DNA of 6,216 bases from contig JABDRA010000633.1 of the NCBI GenBank assembly GCA_013041995.1, forward strand, positions 1 to 6,216. The letters are read 5' to 3'. Positions 1-6,216 of the stretch are shown piece by piece. This DNA comes from Anderseniella sp. Its GTDB lineage: Bacteria > Pseudomonadota > Alphaproteobacteria > Rhizobiales > Aestuariivirgaceae. A program made the position numbers and the translations under genes. A model generated the notes under the pieces. That model was not told where the DNA came from, ran no database searches, and saw only the letters and a list, made by a program, of their open reading frames with translations. Numbering within the stretch: the first letter of the stretch is position 1; every line of letters begins with the position of its first letter.

Positions 1-300
1 ATCAACAGCTACGGCCATATCGGTGACGGGAATATTCATCACAACGTCATTCCTCCAGCCGGCGTGACCAAAGCCGACTTTTTGACATCTAATCCCGGCA
101 TCATCGACGCCGTCCGTATGGCCATTAACGAGACCAGCCACCGTCATGGCGGGTCGATCAGTGCCGAACACGGCATTGGCAGGCTCAAGACACGTGACCT
201 GGAAAGCTTTGCCGACGAGGCAAGATACGACGCCATCAGGCGTATCAAGTTTGCACTGGACCCCAATAACATCATGAATCCAGGGGTTCTCATCAATTGA
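1..300 (+). CDS. FAD-binding oxidoreductase, D-2-hydroxyacid dehydrogenase type (C-terminal part)
   Basis: The gene enters from the left edge in frame 1; its last 99 codons are present, ending with TGA at 298-300. The fragment matches the FAD-linked oxidase C-terminal domain shared by GlcD, D-lactate dehydrogenase and D-2-hydroxyglutarate dehydrogenase. Fragment residues 5-16 carry GHIGDGNIHHNV, residues 54-60 carry SAEHGIG, and the tail has LDPNNIMNPG, all hallmarks of the family. By comparison with D-2-hydroxyglutarate dehydrogenase, H6, H13 and E56 would bind the divalent metal that holds the substrate carboxylate. Family members oxidise a D-2-hydroxyacid to the 2-oxoacid, using FAD and passing electrons to a carrier. 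The FAD-binding N-terminal domain lies outside the window, so the exact substrate cannot be named. The alpha/beta hydrolase gene follows on the same strand, so the two may be co-transcribed. Confidence 0.93.
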   Translation: MNSYGHIGDGNIHHNVIPPAGVTKADFLTSNPGIIDAVRMAINETSHRHGGSISAEHGIGRLKTRDLESFADEARYDAIRRIKFALDPNNIMNPGVLIN

Positions 301-357
301 ACCGAGAACACCGGCAGAGGAGATCATCTTGAGGCGGGAAGGGGTATCGCTTCCACC

Positions 358-372
358 GTGACTGCTTGTCAC
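358..372. repeat. short perfect inverted repeat GTGAC-N5-GTCAC
   Basis: GTGAC at 358-362 and GTCAC at 368-372 form a perfect 5-bp inverted repeat around TGCTT. It lies in the gap before the alpha/beta hydrolase gene and directly in front of an ATG at 374. It could be a small operator half-site pair or a weak hairpin. A 5-bp arm occurs by chance often enough that function is only a possibility. Confidence 0.2.
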
Positions 373-430
373 AATGAGTTTCAAGGCGTTAGTCTTGCCA
401 GTTGGATCAGCTATCGAAGATCGTGCATTT

Positions 431-1327
431 ATGGCAGACATCAAGGCACCAGTCGTCTGGCGCGACATGGATCAGGCGGCGCTCGATGCCGCCTATGATC
501 AAAACGTTTACGCTCCCAATCGATTGCAGTTACTGGAGCGCTACTCCGCCAATAGCGACACGACCCGTTCAGTGCTCGGTGCGCCGCAACGCTTTGGGTA
601 TGGCGAAACGGAGATCGAAGGCCTGGACATCTACCGGAGCACCCGTACAAATGCTCCCATACAGATATTTATTCATGGTGGTGCATGGCGGTCCGGTACG
701 GCGGCCCAGTACGCCTTTCCAGCGGAAGTTTTCGTCAGGGCTGGAGCCCACTTTGTGGTGCCCGATTTCGACTGGGTGCAAGTTCACAACGGCGATCTGA
801 GGCCGATGGTGGCCCAGGTCCGCAGGGCAATTGCATGGGTCGCGCGCAATGCCGGGAAATTCGATGGTGATCCAGACCGCATTTATCTGGCCGGACACTC
901 GTCGGGCGCGCATCTCGCCGGTGTCGCGTTGACCACGGATTGGGGCGGTGAATTCGGCTTGCCGTCGAACATCATAAAGGGGGCCTTGCTGTGCAGCGGG
1001 ATGTACGACCTCAAGCCGGTCCGGCTATCTGCCAGGAGTTCCTATGTCTCAATTACTGAAGAGATCGAACACGAATTGAGTGCGATGCGCCACCTGGAGG
1101 CAATCGTGCCTCCACTTGTCGTTGCCTACGGCACCCTTGAGACACCGGAGTTCCAGCGCCAGTCAAAGGAGTTTGCAGCAGCACTCACTGCTCGCGGCCA
1201 TCCGGTTGACTTGCTCGTGGCGGAGCACTGCAATCATTTTGAGATATTGGAGACGCTCGCCAATCCTTACGGCCTGCTTGGTCAAGCAGCGCTGGCCCAA
1301 ATGGGATTGGATTCATCGAGGCTCTAG
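431..1327 (+). CDS. alpha/beta hydrolase, arylformamidase (kynurenine formamidase)-like
   Basis: This is a complete cytoplasmic alpha/beta hydrolase of 298 residues if started at ATG 431, or 317 from the in-frame ATG at 374. I prefer 431: from there (MADIKAPVVWRDMDQ) the protein resembles its family, the 19 residues before it do not, and neither start has a strong Shine-Dalgarno. Numbered from 431, the oxyanion-hole motif HGGAW is at 82-86, the nucleophile elbow GHSSG at 155-159 with Ser157 as nucleophile, and the NHFE motif gives catalytic His269. The acid appears to be Glu237 in GTLETPEF. The HGGxW plus GHSxGAHLA pair is typical of the arylformamidase/carboxylesterase branch, which hydrolyses small amides or esters. 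No signal peptide is seen. No other kynurenine-pathway gene is in view, so a kynB assignment is not supported. It lies between the FAD oxidoreductase and the PF06684 gene (44-nt gap), probably in one operon. Confidence 0.9.
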   Translation: MADIKAPVVWRDMDQAALDAAYDQNVYAPNRLQLLERYSANSDTTRSVLGAPQRFGYGETEIEGLDIYRSTRTNAPIQIFIHGGAWRSGTAAQYAFPAEVFVRAGAHFVVPDFDWVQVHNGDLRPMVAQVRRAIAWVARNAGKFDGDPDRIYLAGHSSGAHLAGVALTTDWGGEFGLPSNIIKGALLCSGMYDLKPVRLSARSSYVSITEEIEHELSAMRHLEAIVPPLVVAYGTLETPEFQRQSKEFAAALTARGHPVDLLVAEHCNHFEILETLANPYGLLGQAALAQMGLDSSRL

Positions 1328-1371
1328 CACTTTGAAAACTATACTGATCTTGCAAACTGAAAGAGTTGAAC

Positions 1372-1914
1372 ATGGCTGATATCCGAAAGATTATTACTTT
1401 CCGCGAGACTATCCTTACGGAGATGGGACAACGTCTCGAAGACAAGATCACACGTGCTGCCGGACTCGCCGTCGTGCGCAACCCGCTGGCAGGCAGATTT
1501 GAGCAGGACCTGACACCGTTGTTCGAGATAGGCCGTGAAATTGGCGACCTGCTGTCTGCACAGATTGTGGAACTCCTCGACCGGCCGGCAGTGACCTATG
1601 GCAAGGCAGCGCTTGTCGGCCTCAATGGTGAAATGGAGCATGGTGGTGCGTGCATTCATCCGATGCTCGGCAAACCGATGCGCACTGCGGTCGGTGGGGG
1701 AAAGGCGGTTATCTCATCCAATGTCAAGATTGCCTCAGCCGGAACAGCTCTCGACATGCCGCTTGGCCACAAGGACGAAGCCTGGTCTTTTGATCATTTC
1801 GACACCATGACAATGTGCGTGGCAGACGCGCCGCGTCTGGACGAGATCGTCGTCATGCTGGCATTTGCCGATGGCGGCAGGCCAGTCCCAAGGTGTGGCT
1901 CAGGACCCATCTGA
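1372..1914 (+). CDS. amino acid synthesis family protein (PF06684)
   Basis: The gene encodes 180 residues from ATG 1372 to TGA 1912-1914. An AAAGAG sequence at 1360-1365 lies 6 nt before the ATG and supports this start over the in-frame TTG at 1366. The protein matches the PF06684 family over nearly its whole length: TYGKAALVG near 75-83, a GEMEHGGACIHP segment at 86-97, AVGGGKAV at 106-113, DMPLGHKD at 128-135, and a terminal ADGGRP block. The family name comes from an old annotation, and no reaction is firmly established for it. Conserved Glu, His and Lys residues suggest a small cytoplasmic enzyme, but I cannot assign a substrate. It is 44 nt after the alpha/beta hydrolase, so co-transcription and a shared pathway are likely. 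The C-terminus (PRCGSGPI) is short but close to the usual end of the family, so I see no frameshift. Confidence 0.88.
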   Translation: MADIRKIITFRETILTEMGQRLEDKITRAAGLAVVRNPLAGRFEQDLTPLFEIGREIGDLLSAQIVELLDRPAVTYGKAALVGLNGEMEHGGACIHPMLGKPMRTAVGGGKAVISSNVKIASAGTALDMPLGHKDEAWSFDHFDTMTMCVADAPRLDEIVVMLAFADGGRPVPRCGSGPI

Positions 1915-1949
1915 TATCATTCCAGCAAGGATGCGGCGTATCACGCTTG

Positions 1950-3920
1950 TTATCCGATCCGGCGGGCGGCGTCCGCGCCTTCGGCGGTGGCAATCTGAAC
2001 GGTGCGTGGCGCCACGCTGTCACCCACAACTTCGACCTGGGCAAACCGCGCCCGGGCCGCTGCCTCGAGGTCGGAGACAACACGGTTGCCCCGCCAGTCC
2101 ACCAGCAGGTCTGCGTTGGCAATCTCGCCTGCGTCTCCGGTATAGATATTGCGGGTTAAAACCTTGCCCTTCGCAAGTCCGGTTACTGTCTCCATCGGCC
2201 GGAACGCCACGCCGCGCTGGAGCAGGAAGCGGTAGAGTTGCGTGCGCACCGTGCCATCTACATGCTCGCCCACCGCCGGGTCGCCGGTCACCACCGTTAC
2301 CTGCACTCCGGCTTCGGCCAGAACCTCGGCAGCGGCCAGGCCGTTACGCCTTCCGCCTTCATCTGCGATCACAGCATGGCGCGCGCCTGAACCTGCCGTT
2401 TGCATCAACACGTCGGCTGGAGTTGCCATGCTTATGCCGGAACCAGACTTGCCCGGCAATTCGCGTACCGTTAACGGCACCGACCCGGTGGCCAGGATCA
2501 CTGCATCTGCGCGAATTTGGTCGAGGTCATCCGGCTCCAGCCGGGTGTTCAGTTTTATCGGGACCTGCGCCCTTGCCAGTTCCTGCTCATACCAGTCAAC
2601 TGATAGCCCATACTCCCTGGCAAACGGCGAATTTGCCCACAGTCTCAGTTGCCCGCCAATCTGCGCGCTTGTCTCGTACACAGTCACCTGATGGCCAAGG
2701 GCGGCTGCTCGTCGCGCCGCTTCCAGTCCTGCCGGGCCTGCACCGATAACTGCCACCCGTTGCGGTCGGGTCACTGGCTTGTCGGCGGCAAACTCAAGTT
2801 CGCGAGCAGCCTCGGGGTTGTGGAAACAGCGCACTGGTTTGCCGCTCACCGCCTGATTGATGCAGACGTTCGCCCCGACACACGGGCGTATCGTGTTGGC
2901 TTCGCCGGCTTTGACCTTGGCTACGATATCCGGGTCCGCAATATGCCCCCGTGTCATTCCGACCATATCCGCCTCGCCTCGCGCCAGGATCTGTTCGGCC
3001 AGTCCCGGGTCCGTCACCCGGCCGGTTACGAACACCGGAACTGTAACTGCCGTGCGGATGCGCGCTGCCAATGGCGCAAACAGACCGTGCGGCGCCGGGC
3101 TTGCCGGCCAGTGTTCCCAGCGCATGATGCGGTCATAGTTGGTGCCGGCCACGACGTTGAGATAGTCCAGTGACCCTGCCTCGCTGAGCAGGGCCGCGAT
3201 CTCGGCCATGTCATCATTGTCCAGCCCGCCCGCCATCTTCTCATCGCCGGCAATGCGCATGCCGACGATCAGATCGGGTCCCACGGCTGCACGCACCGAT
3301 GCGGCTGCTTCCAGGGCAAAACGAACCCGGTTTCGGATGCTACCGCCATAGTCATCGCGGCGCTGATTGCTGGCGGGTGAAAAGAAGGCGCCCGGCAGAT
3401 AGCCGAAGGCGCCCAGAATTTCCACTCCGTCAAGTCCTGATAACCGCACTTTGGCGGCGCCTGCCCCGTAGGCCGCCACCAATTCGGCGATGTCAGCACG
3501 CGTCATCTGGCGTGGCATGATCTTGAGGACCTGCGACGCCACCGGGGAGGGCGCCCACAGGGGTCTTCCGATATCAGAATAGTCCACTGTGGCTACGCTG
3601 TGTCCCAACTGTACCAGAAATGTTCCATCATGCGCGTGTACCGCATCGGCAAGCCGGCCAAGACCATCCTCCACGCCGGGCTGCGTCAGGTCTATGCCGC
3701 GTCCGGAATTGGCGTGGCCGGTATGATGAAATCCGCTTGTGCCCGTCATCTGCAGGCCGGCGCCGCCCTGGCTCCGGCGGGCGTGATAGGCGATGAAGGC
3801 TGGGTTGGCATGACCTGCTTCCTCCAATCCAGGGATATGACCTGTCACCAGGACCCGGTTGCGAATGGTTCGTGCACCGATCTTGAGTGGCGACATCAGA
3901 TGCGGAAAGTCAGCGACCAT
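1950..3920 (-). CDS. two-domain NADH:flavin oxidoreductase, trimethylamine dehydrogenase / 2,4-dienoyl-CoA reductase family
   Basis: The protein has 656 residues, the usual size for this family. Start ATG at 3918-3920 is chosen because GAGGAG lies 9 nt upstream and the protein matches the family from residue 5; the frame stays open to 4031 but the extra stretch looks non-coding. Residues 5-340 form an OYE-type FMN barrel (GLDGVEILGAFGYL at 162-175, NQRRDDYGGS at 185-194). Residues 347-365 are the iron-sulphur segment, then an FAD/NAD-binding half follows: VAVIGAGPAG at 389-398, Glu416 as ADP-ribose acid, ILATGS at 475-480, and VVGD at 631-634. Relatives demethylate amines such as trimethylamine or N-methylproline, or reduce enoyl-CoAs, passing electrons FMN to Fe-S to FAD. 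Oddities: the cluster motif is C347-x2-A350-x2-C353-x11-C365, lacking one of the four expected Cys, and the usual barrel His and His/Asn are Leu169 and Phe172. It is last in the minus-strand group. The substrate is unknown. Confidence 0.92.
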   Translation of the reverse strand: MVADFPHLMSPLKIGARTIRNRVLVTGHIPGLEEAGHANPAFIAYHARRSQGGAGLQMTGTSGFHHTGHANSGRGIDLTQPGVEDGLGRLADAVHAHDGTFLVQLGHSVATVDYSDIGRPLWAPSPVASQVLKIMPRQMTRADIAELVAAYGAGAAKVRLSGLDGVEILGAFGYLPGAFFSPASNQRRDDYGGSIRNRVRFALEAAASVRAAVGPDLIVGMRIAGDEKMAGGLDNDDMAEIAALLSEAGSLDYLNVVAGTNYDRIMRWEHWPASPAPHGLFAPLAARIRTAVTVPVFVTGRVTDPGLAEQILARGEADMVGMTRGHIADPDIVAKVKAGEANTIRPCVGANVCINQAVSGKPVRCFHNPEAARELEFAADKPVTRPQRVAVIGAGPAGLEAARRAAALGHQVTVYETSAQIGGQLRLWANSPFAREYGLSVDWYEQELARAQVPIKLNTRLEPDDLDQIRADAVILATGSVPLTVRELPGKSGSGISMATPADVLMQTAGSGARHAVIADEGGRRNGLAAAEVLAEAGVQVTVVTGDPAVGEHVDGTVRTQLYRFLLQRGVAFRPMETVTGLAKGKVLTRNIYTGDAGEIANADLLVDWRGNRVVSDLEAAARARFAQVEVVGDSVAPRTVQIATAEGADAARRIG

Positions 3921-3929
3921 GGGACAGCG

Positions 3930-3935
3930 CTCCTC
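3930..3935 (-). promoter_or_regulatory. Shine-Dalgarno that fixes the flavoprotein start
   Basis: On the minus strand the sequence reads GAGGAG, followed by 9 nt and then the ATG at 3918-3920. This is the strongest ribosome-binding site in the window. It argues against starts further upstream in the same open frame. Confidence 0.75.
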
Positions 3936-4004
3936 AGATGAGTGTCGGCGGCAACGGACCCATCTCGACCGATAACGATCTGATGGCCAGCTTCGTGTAT
4001 TCAG

Positions 4005-4031
4005 ATTGTAGCTTTGGGCTGGCATTGGCAA
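4005..4031 (-). promoter_or_regulatory. weak sigma70-like promoter candidate upstream of the flavoprotein gene
   Basis: Read on the minus strand, TTGCCA (4026-4031) and TACAAT (4005-4010) are separated by 15 nt, about 85 nt before the start codon. Both hexamers are close to consensus, but the spacer is 2 nt shorter than ideal. The 184-nt gap between the GMC gene and the flavoprotein start could hold a separate promoter. I see no clear terminator or other element in that gap. Confidence 0.22.
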
Positions 4032-4104
4032 GTCCGGGACATCGCCATCTCATCTGTCTTCTCAAAAGCGATCATAAAGTATTCTCACTTTTTGCAGGCA
4101 CGTC

Positions 4105-4464
4105 TTACTTTGCATCTGACAAGATAAGATCGGAGGCTTTTTCGCCGATCATGACGATAGCGGCATTGGTATTTCCTGAGACGAGGCGCGGCATGATGGA
4201 ACCATCTGCGATCCTCAATCCATTTATGCCCCGCACCTTGAGTTCCGGAGTAACAACGCTATCGCTGCCTGTGCCCATGGAGCAGGTTCCGACAGGATGA
4301 TAGACCGTCGCGCCCGCGGTACGGCAGAATTGCAGCAGTCCGTCGTCACTTTGCACGTCGGCTCCAGGTTCCATTTCCTCGGCCAGAAAGGGTTTCATTG
4401 CATTTGACCCAAGGATTGACCGCAACTTTTTCAGGCCATTGATATTGGCGACGCGGTCGATCTC
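4105..4464 (-). pseudogene. C-terminal part of the GMC oxidoreductase, downstream of the in-frame TAG
   Basis: This stretch continues the upstream GMC gene in exactly the same frame after a single TAG, and ends with TAA at 4105-4107. Counting the TAG as codon 430, it supplies residues 431-549 of a normal-length GMC protein. It holds the GMC C-terminal domain essentials: YHPVGTCSMG with catalytic His486, GLRIADGSIMP, and SGNTNAA with the second catalytic residue, probably Asn530, followed by the IGEKASD helix. The reading frame shows no other stop or frameshift and every motif is intact, so loss is recent, or the codon is read through, or the base call is wrong. Independent translation from TTG 4425 or ATG 4398 lacks a convincing ribosome-binding site and would give a piece with no FAD site. 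Confidence 0.82.
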
Positions 4465-4467
4465 CTA
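4465..4467 (-). other. premature amber (TAG) codon inside the GMC reading frame
   Basis: The + strand reads CTA at 4465-4467, so the gene reads TCA TAG GAG ATC. It falls just after NYLS in the conserved GMC C-terminal domain, where relatives have an ordinary residue. One substitution, for example from CAG, GAG or AAG, would create it. The frame is the same on both sides, which excludes an indel. Confidence 0.9.
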
Positions 4468-5754
4468 TGACAGATAATTCACCCTTATCGCTGGCGCTTC
4501 GAACGGGTCGGCACACCTGACATGGATGGTTCCGCGGCTCTGCGGGCGGAGCTGGCAGACAGAGGCCGTGAAGCCGGAGAACGGATGCAGCTTCTCGCCC
4601 ATTTTGTCCGAACTGAACAGGATGAAATGGATCTGAATGTCCGGTGAGACCAAGGAGGGATCTGTCTTGAAGAAGGCAGCCGCATATCCCGCGCTGACGG
4701 CCAGCGGGCCGGTGCGGAAAAGTGCATAGTTCAGGCCCGATTTCACCTTGCCGAACAACGACCGATTGGCGTCATTCAATGTGACGGGTTGTTTGCTGCG
4801 CAGTACCATCCGTATCTGAAAGTGGTCTTGCAGGTTTTCTCCGACAGCACGCAAATGACACACGACAGGAATGCCGAGATCGTTCAGGATATCTGCGTTG
4901 CCAATGCCCGATAACTCCAGGAGCTGAGGAGAGTTGATCGCCCCTCCGCAGAGGATGACCTCTCCGGATGCGGCTGCGAACCTGGCAACTCCTTTCTGGA
5001 CAAACTCCACCCCGGCCGCAGTGCCGTCTTTGACCTGTACCCGCGTGACATGGGCATGGGTTTCAATACGCAAATTGTTACGCGACCTGGCGGGATTGAG
5101 ATATCCCACCGCGGTGCTGCAGCGCCGACCGTTGCGTGACGTGGTCTGGAAATAGCCGACACCTTCTTGCTGGTCGCCATTGAAGTCGTGGTTTAGAGGC
5201 AGTCCCTGTTCGACACCGGCGTTGATAAAAGCGTCGCACAAGGGGTGCGTCTCGCGTTGATCTGAAACGGCAAGAGGTCCGCCTATACCATGCAGGCGGT
5301 CTTCGCCGCGCTGCTGATCTTCTGCGCGCCTGAAATATGGCAGGACGTCAGCGTAAGACCATCCGGAATTGCCCAACTGACCCCAAAGGTCGAAATCTTC
5401 CTGCTGTCCGCGTATGTAGAGCAGCCCGTTGATCGAGCTTGTCCCGCCAAGGATCTTGCCGCGCGGCTGGTATATCCTGCGTCCATCCAGCTCTGGTTCA
5501 GGTTCGGTTTCGTACATCCAGTTGACCTTGCGGTTCCTGAAAGTTTTTGCGTAACCGATGGGGATGTGGATCCAGGGATTTAAATCACGTCCACCTGCTT
5601 CCAGCAGCAGGACCTTATGTCGTCCGCAGGCGGTGAGGCGGTTCGCCAGGACACATCCAGCCGACCCGGCTCCGACGATGATGTAGTCATAGGTGCCAAT
5701 TGTCGATCCCGCCACATCACTCGCAGAGCGTTTGGGTCCATAAAAATCATGCAT
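4465..5754 (-). CDS. GMC family FAD-dependent alcohol dehydrogenase (choline dehydrogenase-like), truncated by TAG
   Basis: Starting at ATG 5752-5754, 429 codons run to the TAG. With the downstream part the protein would be 549 residues, normal for bacterial choline dehydrogenase-like GMC enzymes, which oxidise primary alcohols to aldehydes with FAD. Visible motifs: the dinucleotide-binding YDYIIVGAGSAG at 22-33, LLEAGG with the ADP-ribose Glu52, GMC signature 1 (PRGKILGGTSSING) at 97-110, and GMC signature 2 (GAINSPQLLELSGIG) at 271-285. The catalytic His and Asn lie beyond the TAG, so the 429-residue product would bind FAD at best and is unlikely to be active. The start is uncertain because no strong Shine-Dalgarno precedes it; a GTG 13 codons later is an alternative. 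The gene lies 61 nt after the ThDP enzyme on the same strand, so co-transcription is likely. The alcohol substrate cannot be told, and betA is not supported over other GMC members. Confidence 0.88.
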   Translation of the reverse strand: MHDFYGPKRSASDVAGSTIGTYDYIIVGAGSAGCVLANRLTACGRHKVLLLEAGGRDLNPWIHIPIGYAKTFRNRKVNWMYETEPEPELDGRRIYQPRGKILGGTSSINGLLYIRGQQEDFDLWGQLGNSGWSYADVLPYFRRAEDQQRGEDRLHGIGGPLAVSDQRETHPLCDAFINAGVEQGLPLNHDFNGDQQEGVGYFQTTSRNGRRCSTAVGYLNPARSRNNLRIETHAHVTRVQVKDGTAAGVEFVQKGVARFAAASGEVILCGGAINSPQLLELSGIGNADILNDLGIPVVCHLRAVGENLQDHFQIRMVLRSKQPVTLNDANRSLFGKVKSGLNYALFRTGPLAVSAGYAAAFFKTDPSLVSPDIQIHFILFSSDKMGEKLHPFSGFTASVCQLRPQSRGTIHVRCADPFEAPAIRVNYLS

Positions 5755-5815
5755 GGTTTGACGCCATTCTCAATTGGTCACAGAGTACCAGAAGTTCCAC
5801 GAGCCGCGAGTTTCA

Positions 5816-6216
5816 TCAGGGACAGGTGACCTCGATCAGGTAGGGGCCTTCGCTTTGCAAGCCCGCCTGCAACGCCGTGCAGAAACTCTCCATGTCATCA
5901 GCTCTCGCGCCCGAAACGCCGTGTCCGCGAGCCAGGGAAACCCAATCAATCAGAGGTTCCTCGACATCAAACATTGCGCTGGCATTCTGCCCGTAGCTGT
6001 CAACGCCGACATTGGCCAGTTCGTGCCGCAGGATCTGATAACCGCGGTTGGCAAATATGATTACGGTGATGTCCAGGCTCTCCCGCGCCATCGTCCACAG
6101 CGATTGCAGCGTGTACATCGCCGATCCGTCGCCTGTCAGCGCGATGATCTTCCGGTCAGGACAAGCGATCGCGGCGCCAACAGCACAGGGCAGGCTGTAT
6201 CCTATCGCTCCCCCGG
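5816..6216 (-). CDS. ThDP-dependent enzyme, acetolactate synthase / benzoylformate decarboxylase-like (C-terminal part)
   Basis: The gene enters from the right edge and its last 132 codons are present, ending with TGA at 5816-5818. This is the C-terminal ThDP-binding domain: fragment residues 1-15 (GGAIGYSLPCAVGAA) precede the GDGSAMYT motif at 28-35, and the motif closes with FANRGY, giving Asp29 and Asn56 as the Mg/ThDP ligands. The first Asn of the usual NN pair is Ala. The SAMYTLQSLWT wording and the LARGHGV and PYLIEVTCP segments resemble the benzoylformate decarboxylase-like branch often annotated as acetolactate synthase large subunit, rather than the biosynthetic IlvB. Such enzymes decarboxylate or condense 2-oxoacids. 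The N-terminal and FAD or FAD-relic domains are outside the window, so the reaction is not settled. It precedes the GMC gene by 61 nt. Confidence 0.92.
   Translation of the reverse strand, partial: GGAIGYSLPCAVGAAIACPDRKIIALTGDGSAMYTLQSLWTMARESLDITVIIFANRGYQILRHELANVGVDSYGQNASAMFDVEEPLIDWVSLARGHGVSGARADDMESFCTALQAGLQSEGPYLIEVTCP

Noticed and set aside
431..1327. Naming the hydrolase kynB (kynurenine formamidase)
   Set aside because: The motifs only place it in the broad arylformamidase-like branch, and no kynureninase or tryptophan dioxygenase gene is nearby.
1885..1914. Frameshifted C-terminus of the PF06684 protein
   Set aside because: The conserved ADGGRP block is already complete before the stop, and the other frames downstream do not restore recognisable family sequence.
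1915..1949. Shared bidirectional terminator between the converging groups
   Set aside because: The 35-nt gap has no stem with a T-tract. The TGATATCA palindrome at 1912-1919 is only 8 bp and lacks a loop.
1865..2749. Long + strand open frame of 294 codons opposite the flavoprotein gene
   Set aside because: It is rich in Arg, Pro and Ser with no family motif, and lies antisense to a clear 656-residue flavoprotein. It is a by-product of the G/C-rich codons on the other strand.
3921..4031. N-terminal extension of the flavoprotein up to 4031
   Set aside because: The extra 37 residues resemble nothing in the family and are Arg/Ser rich, while a strong Shine-Dalgarno precedes the ATG at 3920.
4465..4467. 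Pyrrolysine or other genetic-code reassignment at the TAG
   Set aside because: Pyrrolysine occurs in methylamine methyltransferases, not GMC enzymes, and no pyl gene is visible. The window's other genes end with TGA, TAA or TAG in normal places (the hydrolase ends with TAG at 1325-1327), so TAG acts as a stop here.
4105..5754. Frameshift or two separate GMC genes
   Set aside because: Both parts are in the same frame and join without gap or overlap into one family-length protein, so only a substitution is needed.

Overview
The window reads as part of a catabolic gene cluster from a proteobacterium. The gene families and the codon use biased to G/C at third positions suggest an alphaproteobacterium, perhaps Hyphomicrobiales or Rhodobacterales. 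That placement is inferred from family resemblance, not from a marker gene. No RNA gene, insertion sequence, CRISPR array or phage gene is visible.

Layout: two gene groups face each other and nearly meet at 1915-1949. On the + strand, reading inward from the left edge, are the C-terminal end of a D-2-hydroxyacid dehydrogenase-type FAD oxidoreductase (1-300), an alpha/beta hydrolase of the arylformamidase-like kind (about 431-1327), and a PF06684 'amino acid synthesis family' protein (1372-1914). On the - strand, reading inward from the right edge, are the C-terminal end of a ThDP-dependent enzyme related to acetolactate synthase and benzoylformate decarboxylase (5816-6216), a GMC-family FAD alcohol dehydrogenase (4105-5754) broken by one in-frame TAG codon at 4465-4467, and a large two-domain flavoprotein of the trimethylamine dehydrogenase / 2,4-dienoyl-CoA reductase type (1950-3920).

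The products are mostly oxidoreductases plus a hydrolase and a 2-oxoacid-handling ThDP enzyme. This suits stepwise breakdown of a small organic substrate, possibly nitrogen-containing: alcohol oxidation (GMC), 2-hydroxyacid oxidation (FAD oxidase), 2-oxoacid cleavage or condensation (ThDP enzyme), amide or ester hydrolysis, and amine or enone redox (the two-domain flavoprotein). The substrate cannot be read from the sequence, and the joint pathway is inference.

The most notable points are the lone amber codon in an otherwise intact GMC gene, which would remove the catalytic His/Asn end of the protein, and departures from consensus in the two-domain flavoprotein (one of four cluster cysteines is Ala, and both usual OYE-type active-site His/Asn positions are Leu and Phe). 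I found no convincing undescribed system.
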